Positions 51,101 to 61,200 of a stretch of 64,000 nucleotides of DNA are shown here, in pieces. The position numbers and the translations under genes were made by a program. Position 1 is the stretch's first letter. Every line of letters starts with the position of its first letter. Source of the DNA: Drosophila persimilis (lineage: Eukaryota; Arthropoda; Insecta; Diptera; Drosophilidae); the NCBI RefSeq assembly GCF_003286085.1, contig NW_020825289.1, forward strand, positions 17,443,501 to 17,507,500. The letters are read 5' to 3'. The notes under the pieces were generated by a model. It did no database searches. It was given only the letters and a program-made list of their open reading frames with translations, and was not told the origin of the DNA.

Positions 51101-52613
51101 CTGTGTGTGTGTGTGTGAGAGGGAGAGGAGTTGAATGTGGCCTAAAGCTGCTAACTTTAATTTATTTTCTTCGTACAGATTTGAGAGACAGGAAATTAGA
51201 CTTTCTAAATGGGATTCCCATTTGCCGGAGCCACGGGGTGATCGGAGCTTATGTGGAGTGGATATGCGATGCAGAAAGGGGGGAGGGTACTCAAGAAACT
51301 GGAGCACTTTTGTTATTGCTGGCTGTCTGCTCTGCTAATTGATATCTGACAGATATTCGGGATTACTCATTTGATTGGGTTTTGATTAGCATGAAATGAG
51401 TTTTTGATAGTTGCAAATCAATGGGAAATTATGTGCAGTTCTCGTAATCCTTTTCGACAATAGAGGTTGATGGCTTTACGCTCTGTAGTGCCATTTTACA
51501 TTATCATGTCCATAGAGATGAGGCCTTTAGTGAAGAAATACTTAATAATACTTAATAATATTTCATATAAATCGAATGTTGGTCAAAATTACATGAAGAG
51601 AAAAATAGTTTTCTTTTGGAAACTGTAAAATGTTAGTTAAATATTCGGTCGTTTTGGCAATAAGGAACAACCGACACCTGTTACACATGGCAAATATTGA
51701 TTTCGATATTTTATCTGTCAACGGGAATTCGCAGTTTGTTGTTTTTTTGTTTATTTGGGTAAAGTAAAATTTGAGGTGTGATTATAAATAGATATATTTA
51801 GTTTTAAACATCTGCAGATATTATCAAATTTTTTTTTCGCTCATAAAATGTTGCTTTTAAGAAGAAGAATCTTACTATTTACGAGTATCCAGCGGTATAT
51901 TTAATTGAAAAATATGTATGATAGTATCAAAAAGTGGAAGTGGAAGTTGGCTTTACTTATGAAAAAATCAATTGTGTAATAAAATCGTAAAATGTTAAGC
52001 GTTTATGAATTAAACGTAGATCAATCAGTATCTGAACAAAATATGTCCCTTCAGTATATCGTTTTATCCCAAATATCTTAGAATATTTTGTATTATTATA
52101 TATGTATCTAGTAATGTCAAGTAATCTGCTATCCTTTTTAATAGTGTAAATATTATTAATTAAGCCATTTCAATGAGCATTTTCCGACTGGTGAAACTCG
52201 TTTTGCAAATCAATTTCGGGCAACCAGAATAATTTTACGCGCCATTATCTTTAATTAAAGAGCCACAGACGGGCGACACGAAACCACGAATCGTGCACAA
52301 ATATATGTACATATATACATATATACTTGAACACATACATATGGACTTATACGAGTATCTAGTAGAGTTGGGTGAGGGGTTAAAATATATGTAGTCGTAT
52401 TTGTGGCAAGAGCAGCAGCAGCTGAAGCTCAAACTCTGGCTAAAAACAACACACAAACAGCAACAACATTTAATGGTAATGAAATTTTCATCAGGAATAA
52501 TTTCTTATTAATTTGCGCAAATTGCGTTTAATTACTTTGAGCGTGGCAGAGGTTGGTCAGCACTGGGGGCTATGGAAACTCATTCTCTGTAGGTGGCTTT
52601 TATGGGTGTTTTG

Positions 52614-52653
<40 letters not shown>

Positions 52654-54188
52654 GGCAGTGCCTTTCCCTCAGTTGAAGCCACTAATTAGACAGGCACACT
52701 AATACACACTCATTGTTGCGATAATTCTAATTAAAGCGAAGGCGAACTAATTGGATGTTGCCTAACGGGACTCTGGCTTGGTGTGTGTATGTGTGCTCAG
52801 CCATTTTGCTTGTCTGGCTGTATCTCCTCTGTGCTTGTGTTCGTGTGTGTGTCTGTTTTCATTAACAATTTCAGTGCTGGACGCCATTTTGGTTTTTGTC
52901 TTGCTTGGAGCTTTTTATCTTCCGGCATTCTATAGCTGTCTCTCTCTCTCTCTCTCTTGCCGCATTCTCTCTTTCCCATTCGGCCCCTTGTCTTTCAGTT
53001 TATTCCGTTTTCTCATTATGCTTTAAGGCCGTCTTCCGTCAGTTGTTCTTCTGGCTGCTCTTCAGAGACATTTTGGCGCCTGATTAAATTAGCGCGTTTC
53101 TTGTCAAGTGATTAATTTAATTGCTCCGTGCGCTCTCTAAGCAAACTAATTAGCTAACCATCCTTCTTCTCTCTCTCTCGCAGGTCTGGTTCCAGAATCG
53201 TCGGGCCAAGTGGCGTCGCCAGGAGAAGTCGGAAAGCCTGCGTCTGGGCCTGACGCACTTCACCCAGCTGCCTCATCGCCTTGGCTGTGGAGCCTCCGGT
53301 CTGCCAGTGGATCCCTGGCTGTCGCCGCCGCTGCTGAGTGCCCTGCCAGGTGAGAGTCTCATATTCAGCACTCTATAGCCCCTTTACTCAGACCAATCTC
53401 TTGCAGGCTTTCTATCGCACCCGCAGACGGTGTACCCCAGCTATCTGACCCCACCGCTGAGTTTGGCGCCCACAAACCTTACGATGAGCAGCCTGGCGGC
53501 AATGGGACACCATCACGGTCATAATGGACCACCGCCACCACCACCCGGCCACGGACACGTACTCGGACACGGGAGTCTGGGACACGGGCATGGGCATGGA
53601 CATGGCCATGGGCATGGCCATAACCAGCCCCAGCCACCCCCGCCGCCGGGTCCACCCCATCCCCATGGAGGCCATCATGTGGTGCCGCTGTCCCATCTCT
53701 CGCCGCACCTGTCACGCATGTCACCGCACGCCACATCGCTGGGCTCACCCCACCACGGAGTGACGTCCGCCGGCCTCACCCCCCTCACAACCCTCCACAG
53801 CAGCCTGCCATCCACCACGACGACCGCAGTCTCGTCCTCGTCCTCCTCTTCCGCCTCTCTGGAGTGCAGCGGACCGGATGTCTGCATGTCGCCGCAGAAC
53901 TTGAGCCTCTGCAACGCCGACTCCAACGGGGAGGCGCGGGACAGCAGCGACCTGGAAGCCGGCAGCAGCAGCAGCAACCACGGCAGCGGCCTGGACAAGT
54001 GCGCGACCAATGCCAGCATCGAGCTGCTCGACGTGGGCCGGGAGAGTCCGCCACCACCTCCGCAAGCATCGGTGAAGCACTCCTCGTCTCCGCCGGCGGA
54101 CATGCGGAGCAATTCGATAGCCACGCTGCGCATCAAGGCCAAGGAGCATCTAGACCAGCTCAACAAAGGCCTTGTGTCCATGGTCTAG
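32776..54188 (+). CDS. Rx: Retinal homeobox transcription factor Rx, complete (six coding exons)
   Basis: Rx is a nuclear PRD-class homeodomain factor; Drosophila Rx acts in brain and clypeolabrum development. Exons join 32776-33154, 33933-34064, 38894-40030, 40113-40279, 53184-53349 and 53407-54188, totalling 2763 nt (920 codons plus stop), in frame throughout. Length is close to that recalled for D. melanogaster Rx (about 0.9 kb of codons). An octapeptide (HTIDAILG, residues 150-157) lies in exon 2. Exon 3 encodes long His/Gln/Pro-rich stretches and an acidic run ([11 protein letters not shown]). The homeodomain is residues 560-619 ([18 protein letters not shown] to [12 protein letters not shown]; Gln50), split after position 46 by intron 4. 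Exon 6 carries Gly-His repeats. An OAR domain ([16 protein letters not shown], about 893-908) ends the protein. Octapeptide, Q50 homeodomain and OAR together identify Rx. Confidence 0.96.
33155..33932 (+). other. Rx: Rx intron 1
   Basis: A 778-nt phase-1 intron. It holds a degenerate GGACAC/GGACTC hexamer run at about 33297-33322. Nothing else seen. Confidence 0.85.
33933..34064 (+). CDS. Rx: Rx coding exon 2 (octapeptide exon)
   Basis: This exon is 132 nt. The acceptor is TTTTCTGCAG and the donor GATG/GTAAGC. It encodes [14 protein letters not shown] and the octapeptide HTIDAILGL, a Groucho-type repressor docking motif in related PRD proteins. Confidence 0.92.
35637..35647. promoter_or_regulatory. 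P3-type paired-homeodomain dimer site
   Basis: TAATTCAATTA fits TAATYNRATTA and lies in Rx intron 2. It is a candidate target of Rx itself or Otp. Motif match only. Confidence 0.35.
36447..36503. repeat. degenerate TCCGTR hexamer minisatellite
   Basis: About nine imperfect copies of a CTGTCCGT-like unit in Rx intron 2. Confidence 0.7.
38155..38188. repeat. (CTCCGG)n minisatellite
   Basis: About five near-perfect CTCCGG units in Rx intron 2, 0.7 kb before exon 3. Confidence 0.8.
38894..40030 (+). CDS. Rx: Rx coding exon 3 (His/Gln/Pro-rich)
   Basis: This exon is 1137 nt; the acceptor is CACTGCCTTCCAG. It encodes residues about 171-549. Poly-Gln runs (one at about 339-345), His-Pro and poly-Pro stretches, an acidic patch and [16 protein letters not shown] are seen, ending with SGSDDEG before the homeodomain exon. 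The donor is GAGG/GTGGGT. The CAG repeats are impure (CAG/CAA mixed). Confidence 0.92.
40031..40112 (+). other. Rx: Rx intron 3
   Basis: An 82-nt intron with donor GTGGGT and acceptor CCCCCTCCAG. If retained, the frame stays open for 16 more codons and stops at 40078-40080, before the homeodomain. Confidence 0.88.
40113..40279 (+). CDS. Rx: Rx coding exon 4 (homeodomain positions 1-46)
   Basis: This exon is 167 nt and encodes [17 protein letters not shown] through [10 protein letters not shown]. The donor is CAG/GTAAGC. It ends at the same homeodomain codon as otp exon 3. Confidence 0.95.
48766..48776. promoter_or_regulatory. P3-type paired-homeodomain dimer site
   Basis: TAATTGAATTA fits TAATYNRATTA and lies in Rx intron 4. 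Motif match only. Confidence 0.35.
50196..50213. repeat. (GAT)6 microsatellite
   Basis: Six GAT units in Rx intron 4. Confidence 0.85.
52621..52648. repeat. (TC)14 microsatellite
   Basis: A pure TC run near the 3' end of Rx intron 4. Confidence 0.9.
53184..53349 (+). CDS. Rx: Rx coding exon 5 (homeodomain helix 3)
   Basis: This exon is 166 nt. The acceptor is CTCTCTCGCAG, and the exon begins [20 protein letters not shown], so the DNA-recognition helix with Gln50 is here. Then [13 protein letters not shown] and [13 protein letters not shown] follow. The donor is CCAG/GTGAGA. Confidence 0.95.
53350..53406 (+). other. Rx: Rx intron 5
   Basis: A 57-nt phase-1 intron, GTGAGA to CTCTTGCAG, typical of short fly introns. 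Confidence 0.9.
53407..54188 (+). CDS. Rx: Rx coding exon 6 (Gly-His repeats and OAR domain)
   Basis: This exon is 782 nt including the stop. [19 protein letters not shown] is followed by a Gly-His repeat (about six to seven GH units), Ser-rich and Thr-rich stretches, and [15 protein letters not shown]. The OAR domain lies at the extreme C-terminus. The stop is TAG at 54186-54188. Confidence 0.94.
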
Positions 54189-54574
54189 CCACAGAAGGTT
54201 CCTAGCATCCGCTTTGCGTCACCATCACCTGCACAGCAATTCCATTCCTCCCTTAATCTTAGTTCTTCTTAGTTCAGCTCCAATCAAAATCCTCTCAAAT
54301 CAGCTATGTTTTCTATCTTTAGTCATTAGTCTAGAGAATTACATGTTTTAAGTCTTTGTTTTAGTTATCTACATGCAATCCGGCCGTGGCGTACGTTTGG
54401 TCCTCAGAAAGACCAAAATAACCTGCCTACGGCACTGCAAACTGCAAGCCAGAACCAGTGAAAGAGTTTCCTATATCGTTCAACACAACTGTGCAGAATG
54501 TAATTTTAAAATTTCCATTAATTCAACAGCAAAGGACAAAAAAATAAGTCTAATCATAAAGCATATTAGCACAA

Positions 54575-54580
54575 AATAAA
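54575..54580 (+). terminator. Rx: polyadenylation signal AATAAA for Rx
   Basis: The first canonical AATAAA after the Rx stop, giving a 3' UTR of about 0.4 kb. Cleavage would be expected at about 54590-54610. Confidence 0.5.
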
Positions 54581-54610
54581 TATAAACAAGTTTTAGCTCA
54601 AAGAGGCATT

Positions 54611-56489
54611 GATTAAATGGGAAAGGGGCAGGGGATAGGGTGTTTCAATTAGCAGGGGAGCTAATCAGGAGCAATCAATAACCTACTTGTCTGGCCAATT
54701 ATGAGGTCTTATCTGCCTCATTGATCGCACCCGGGAGCTGTCAAAGTCTCATTAATGACTTGATTAATATGAAAATCGGGAGACACTGGAATGACCTCTG
54801 TTGAAGGTGGATATTCAGACAATCAGTAATTAAATGCAATTAAAAGGGACTAAATGCAAAGCAAACAAGGCCTCCGCAAGGTGAGTGCTGTGGGATGGCG
54901 GCACATGTGCAGTAGCCGCATTTCGATCTAATAAAATAACGAATAAAATTAAAATTGATTAACGCCGCGGGCAATTAAGCTGCAAGCATGTTGCCCACCC
55001 CAGGGGGTAGTCTTTCCAAGTTTGCATATGCATATGGTATGAACCGAACACACATGTGTATCCCGCAAAGACCTCGGCACAATGATAATTGTTGGCAATT
55101 ACATCAGACCGCTTATCACACGCACAACATCTACGGGAAAATCTCACCCAAAATGCATACTGCTACAAAACACACACGTGAAATAGAACTCTACATTTAC
55201 ACAGAAATTGTCGAGGGAAATGGAAAAGGGAGTCGGGTAATGGGTTAGGTTAGCATTAAGGGCCCAGTTTAAGTTTAATGACAATCACCGATTCCCCTAT
55301 TTCGTGTACTCCACAATTCCACGCTCACAGCTAAATTACTTTAAGCTGTTCTCATTCCATTTTTGACTAGGATTTCAGCGAAAAACTTCGAGTATGTACT
55401 CTAATTTATATCGTTTTATCTCTGAAGGTGGCACTCAATATTTGAGATATGTACTTTTAACAGGATCATATTTCTGTATCTTCTGTTATTATCTTATTCC
55501 TTAAACAAAACATTAATTTATTTAATACTAATTTACATGTATATTTCGTAAAGTGTTGAGCTTTGAGATTTAAATCTAAATTCAAATCAGTCATGGCTCA
55601 GTGGCGACAATAAAAACCGTTTCTGTCGGCCGTTTTTGAAACTATTTGAATGTTATTTACATTACATGAAACCTTAAATTCTAGGGGAACATAGTAACTT
55701 AGTGGAATAAAAACTACAATAAATAATATGTACTGAGCATTAGATAAGAGCTCAATTTATAAAGATAAGTTTTCAGTTCAAGGATACGGAATACATATAG
55801 ATAATTAATATCAATATATACACAGATATACATCTAAGCGATTTTACATGTAGATCCTACATTTCGTTATATGTATGTAAAATTGCACGCTTCATAAACT
55901 ATCCGTACAGATGGCGTCACAATGCCTGAGCTTTTGGCGGCTTGGCCAATGTACGCTTGAGGTATAATTGTTATTATTTATTAATTACACAGCCCCACAA
56001 AAACAAAATATCGTGCTCGGCTGACTAGAATGTCATATCAGTATGTATTTTGGGGCCCTGAATAACCTGAATAAACCAAGGTCAGATTTGCTCCATCACT
56101 TCAGGTCTCAAAACACCCAAAACAAGGTCGAAACATGGTGGAAACTTATTTGAAAAATTCACCGGATTCGCTTGAATCACTGGGGTGTTTTTGAGTTCAA
56201 TAATTACGAGCTTGAAGTCAGTTTTCAGAAATTAAAAATGCCGTATCCAATAAGTGTAGTGGCCAGTGAAGCAAAGCCCGATTAAATTCGCTAATAATTC
56301 CGCTGCTACAAAAACAGATTGAAAGCACGCGCCAACTTGATTCGTTCGAACAAAGAGCCTTTAGAAACCTCTACTTCGAATATTTAGCTTTAATTGCTCG
56401 AATGTTCTCTTTCGTCTCTCAAGACCGAACTTCCATTGAAGGATTCCCGTTAAAGTTCTAGATCGTTAAACGATTTCCCCCCATTCATC
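54611..56489. other. intergenic region 3' of Rx
   Basis: No gene recognised. AT-rich from about 55.26 to 55.9 kb, with no long open frame. Confidence 0.55.
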
Positions 56490-56653
56490 AGAGGCGTACA
56501 GCGACAGAACAGCCTGGATGGCCACATTCATGGCGGGTACATTGAATGTTACGAACCTGATCTGAGTCATCCTCTCACGGTTAGCCTTCGGGCTAAGAGG
56601 GGCTCGGCCAGCAAAACGGGGTGATCCTCGGGGGCCACACGCAGCTCATTCAT
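56490..56653 (-). pseudogene. actin pseudogene fragment, minus-strand arm
   Basis: Read on the minus strand this encodes actin from about [14 protein letters not shown], then, after a 2-base deletion (frameshift), [13 protein letters not shown] and [13 protein letters not shown]. That is about residues 92-144 of actin. It has no start, no flanking actin sequence and a frameshift, so it is dead. It shares three changes from normal actin (K to R, M to R, Y to N) with the plus-strand copy next to it. Confidence 0.88.
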
Positions 56654-56692
56654 CACCAACGTTCTTGGTCCTCAGCAATAGCGAGATGCGTG

Positions 56693-56826
56693 CGTCTTGC
56701 TGAACGAGGCCCCTCTTAACCCCAAGGCTAACCGTGAGAGGATAAATCAGATCAGGTTCGAAACATTCAATATGCCCGACATGAATGTGACCATCCAGGC
56801 TGTTCTGTCGCTGTACGCCACTGGTG
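56693..56826 (+). pseudogene. actin pseudogene fragment, plus-strand arm
   Basis: The frame encodes [41 protein letters not shown], matching actin residues about 100-146, then loses all similarity. It is inverted relative to the copy at 56490-56653 with about 40 bp between them, and both stop resembling actin at the same codon. The parent could be the nearby Act57B or another actin gene. Confidence 0.88.
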
Positions 56827-57086
56827 TTTGCTTCCATGTGCAACGGGCTGGTCCATGGACTACAAATCCTGACGATGTATCTGTACTTCTCTTCCATCAC
56901 GCGTCTGGGACGATCTGCTACTGGTGCTCCAGTTTTGTTATGTAGTGGCGAACTGAAGGTGAATCTGATGTGCTCATGTTGTCGAGGGTGAGGTCATCAG
57001 TTTGCTGGTCCTTGCATTGATGCGCTTTATCGTTATATGGCGAAGCAAAATCCTGCGAGATTACAGATTGTGCCGTTGGTGAGATG

Positions 57087-57110
57087 TTGCTTGTTGACGT
57101 CAACAAGCAA
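57087..57110. repeat. perfect 24-bp palindrome centred on TGACGTCA
   Basis: Arms TTGCTTGTTGAC and GTCAACAAGCAA meet without a spacer. The centre is an exact CRE/ATF-type octamer. It lies in intergenic DNA about 260 bp from the actin fragment. Confidence 0.85.
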
Positions 57111-57448
57111 ATGGAACTTTGCTAGGAATAATTACAGTTGGTACATCAGCGACTACACATGACCATTTAAACGAACGATCCAGGCCCAGGTCGATTTCCA
57201 GGTCCTGATTTCCAAAACGTTCGTATTGTAATCCGGTTTGTCATCGCAAAGTTTATTTTTCATTGATGAAAAAGGGGATGCCTTGTTGTCATGGGGAGCC
57301 TTGGGCTTTTTGGAGATGTCGTGTTGTAGCTTATCAACTCAACCTTCTGCATAAAAATGTGAAAATTAGCAGCAACGTCTTTTAAATTTGGACTGTTGCT
57401 ACTTACCGCATCGACGCTCTTTTGAATTTGACCCGAATTTGTGGAACC

Positions 57449-57544
57449 AGGAACCAAAAATAATCGTAGACGACTACAAATGAAATGAAATTTCGATGCA
57501 AGCCAACTACAAGACAAAGTCCAACAGAATTGAACTTGAATGAC
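57449..57544 (+). repeat. direct repeat, copy 1
   Basis: Shares GGAACCAAAAATA, CGACTACAAAT, GATGCAAGCCAA, ACAAGACAAAGTCCAAC and GAATTGAACTTGAATGA with 58132-58239, in the same order and orientation. Both copies carry a minus-strand open frame with FICSRxRxFLVP and WTLSC. It may be a small unnamed dispersed element. Confidence 0.75.
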
Positions 57545-58131
57545 TCGACATAACACACATTGAGTCGATAGCAACAATCCTTGCCAGCTTGTCCAGAAGA
57601 AGGAAGCTCGGTGAATAAGAGGTTGCGTATAATTGAAGATGAAGATGCCAGACCGGCGTGTCAGAGTCAGGTGCTGCCACACCAGCGAACGATCCGGGCT
57701 GCCACAAGCTTTTCAACCGTCAAATTTAATAAAACTGAATCAAATGGGGAATACTACCTGATGGTTCTCAACAATTGCATCTTTACAAAATGTATAAAAG
57801 AAACCCCACGACTTTGCTGTCAGACCGCAAATAAGCTCAGCGAGGAAATGCATCCAGGGCATTGCACTTCCACTTCAACCAAAAACTAATATACAAAACA
57901 CTCACTGATTGAGTGATGGGCATATTGAGAGATGGCCCAACAAAAACAAGAGAAGCGATGAATCATCAGGGCAGAGATCAGCATAGGAATACCAAAAATA
58001 CACGATTGCCGGGGCGTGTAGTAGGTGCCAAGCACTCGCCATATAAGGCATATATGGCACCCCCAGACGTTGCAATTGCAGCTGTGCCAAGGGGACACAG
58101 ATGTGAGCTGCCATCCGCTTCCCGAGTGGGG

Positions 58132-58239
58132 AAGGAACCAAAAATACTCGTATACGACTACAAATAAAAAGAAAAGAAAAATGCGATGCAAGCCAAGTAC
58201 AAGTACAAGACAAAGTCCAACTGAATTGAACTTGAATGA
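58132..58239 (+). repeat. direct repeat, copy 2
   Basis: Second copy of the repeat at 57449-57544, offset by about 0.69 kb, with a small internal expansion of AAGTAC. Confidence 0.75.
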
Positions 58240-61200
58240 AGTGCACATCCACGAACAGACACGGACACAGTCAGCGGGTGACGCCTGCAGAAGTCGAATT
58301 AAAATTCCTAAATGATTTGGCATCACGCTACATGAGAGGGTTTGGTTTTGGGGCTTTTTGGAGCAGACAGCGACAAGTGTTCCACAGATAGAACATCTAT
58401 AAATAGATAATGTCAAAAACCACCGAGCCGAAGTCTGTTCTGTGTTCTCTGTGGATACTAGCTGATCGTGATGCTGATTATGATGATGCTAATGAAGATT
58501 CTTTCCCATGGCCATGAGTGGTCCGGGCGGAAGCGAGCTGCGCCTCTGTTGGCCATGAGGCTAGCAGAGACACAGATTTTTCATCCAATTCCTCTCCATA
58601 TGAACATTTATATGTTGGCATATGCTATCTACATCTCAATTGTACTTTAATTAAAAACACATCACATACCACACACACTATACCAAATATTGCTCATGTA
58701 TCTTCGATTCTCTTGTCCAACCCAAACAGCACAGCCATTCTCTTCTGGGATATATCGCATATTGACGACATACAGCTGATCGCGCCCGTTTGGTCGATGA
58801 TGAAAGTGTTTGCGCTCTTTTTTTATTTCTTTCCTTCTGATTTTCAATATTGTTTCTGTTTTTCCTATGCGCTCGTTCGCTGGCGCTGATTTTTTTTTGT
58901 ATATATAAAATAACAATGTTAAAAATAAATTCATCCAAACGAAATGAAACCAACGAATGGCAGACACAAGAGAAAGAAAATTATTGAACAACATATTCTA
59001 CGATTATGATTTTTGTTGGACCTATATCTTTGTGTTTGTGTATCATGTCTGTATCTGTATGAGAATACTGCAAACAGAACAGCGAGCAGAGATGTTTTAG
59101 CACACACCATAAATGTCCGCGTCACCTTTTGTTGCTGTTACCTCCATTTCCCTCCCGTATAGGTACAACTGGTTGAAAAACTGAGAGATATGCAATCAAT
59201 TGGGGTGGCCCGAAAATATGGGAATTGAACCACATCGCAAAGAATGAGATGAAATTACTCCCAAAAGAATGAATGTATATCCTGATGGCTCCAACATATC
59301 ACAACTTTATTCAGATTAAAGACTGAAAGATTCCTAATAGATAAGTGTGTATGTTCTCCAGTAGCCAAGCTCCGTTGAACTGGTTTTCTAAGAGTTACAT
59401 TTATAGAACGTCTTCTAATCCAATCCTAATTGGGTCCACCCGAATCTGTATACCTAGAAGATATACACAAATTGGCGTCAAAAGATACGAGTATTTCTCT
59501 ATATTCAGTTCAGCCCGATCTTCTTGTTATGCTACGCTCTCTGTTCTTGCTCTTTAATATATGGCTAGCTCTGGAGACGTACAGTGCGGCAGACACTGAC
59601 TAACTAGATACACGGACGCATACATATATACACATATACACATACGTATGAGAAGGAATACTTGGTGGAGCGCATATCCGAAAGATATTTTGGTCTGCAA
59701 AGACGATACATACATACATATATAGATGGATCAGTTATAGAATAAGTATTTGGTGAGGTCTTGCATATAGATTTGATTTTGCCACTTGTCTGCTTCGACT
59801 CGGGATGATTGCAAGCAGCACGTGAATGCCATGTCCTATGTATGACTAAATATTAAAATATGGGTTCGAGAATCCAGGGAAATAGTTCGACTGAAATACG
59901 ATAGGATTTGATGGAAAATTTCCATCTCCAGTCCGACGTGTGTGTATTCATTGTAAACCACTAAAAATAAACCTCGACTGCACTCCAAAGCCTAACAGAC
60001 TCCAAAGTTTTTTCGAGCGCCTCGGACTTTTCCCCCATTAACACAGAGTAATGCATTCCAGAAATCACAATCTGAATCGAAATGGAGTGTTTATATGCAT
60101 TCGCCTGACCTGATTTACATTTACCCGATCGACGGAGTAGGGAATAGGAAGTGGGACTGCCAAGTGGCAGATGCGATTGTGGCAGCTGCTAGCGCTGATG
60201 CCGCCGGACAGTGGTCAGAGCCGGAACTGGAGCTGTTAATGCGCTAAACAAATCATCGGTCATCGATGGTGATTAGGCCTATTAAGGGATTGTGGCTAAC
60301 CCTTCTCAGCACTGGGTACTCACTCATTCAATCCCTCCGTTCAGGCTTTGTTTATTTGTGTGCACTCCGTCCGGGGTGAATCCAATAGGTCCTGAAATGC
60401 ATGTGCCAAACTAATTTGAAATTAATTCACAATGAAAGTGAGGAAAACTCGTTCTCACCCGCCCTCGCACTTTGATCAACTCTCAATCACTCAATCGCCT
60501 AGTTGGCAACTTAATAAAAATTCCGCACAAATTCATGAGAATCCCAGGAATTTAAGACCGTTCAAGGACAGCGTGGCTCCGGATGAGGGTGTGAGCCGCA
60601 GGGAATTTCCCTTCATCTATATGGCCATGTAACGCCTTGTTGCCTTGGCTTTGGGCGTTACCCCAGCCTCATCCATATTCTCATGGCCATCCTCATCCTC
60701 ATCATCATTGTCGTCGCCTGTGTGCATTCCGCTTGAGCTGTCAAATGCGCATCGCGACTGTATCCCTCCCGTGTTTGTAGACGTATCTGTGTGATGTGGT
60801 GGCGACTTTTTGTCACCCAACCATTGAAACATCGAACCAGCCAACCATCCAGCCATCCACCATCGAACCCCAACATTGCCATTGCCCTTTGCAGGCTCAA
60901 TTGCAATTTGTTTTCGTTGATTCCCAGCCTCGACCTCGAGCCGCTGTTTGTTTAGGAACGTCTGTGGGGTGGGGGTGTGGGGACTGGATTCGACAGACTT
61001 GAATTTTTGGCATTGGTAATTCACAAATGAATCCCTTTAGTGATGGCAATTGGCGCACGTGCACTAAAACAACAAGGAGGCGAACTGGCTGCCAGGCTAC
61101 CAGAACGTTATTAAAATTCCTTGGCCTCGGTCCAGCCCCAGCTCCCAGTGAGTGCACATTTAGCTGGGCTTTATTAAATTTTGATTTAGCCATTTATATA

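Larger units (their letters stand above)
40280..53183 (+). other. Rx: Rx intron 4 (12.9 kb, inside the homeodomain)
   Basis: A phase-0 intron splitting the homeodomain before helix 3. I found no nested gene; the open frames are short or lack a credible start. It has an AGAGCC hexamer run at about 41470-41494, AT-rich blocks (about 44440-44600 and 51340-52160) and a P3 site at 48766-48776. Repeats include (GAT)6 at 50196-50213 and (TC)14 at 52621-52648. A TATACCCTCCCAAAGGG stretch at about 47010 may be a transposon end. The acceptor is preceded by a long CT tract. Confidence 0.85.

Noticed and set aside
53412-54205. Several long frames antisense or out of frame to Rx exon 6, and similar ones over exon 3
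   Set aside because: They are shadows of GC-rich Rx coding sequence, with low-complexity Arg/Pro/Gly translations.
59862-59878. GGGTTCGAGAATCC, resembling a tRNA T-arm
   Set aside because: No D-arm, anticodon arm or acceptor stem can be formed around it.
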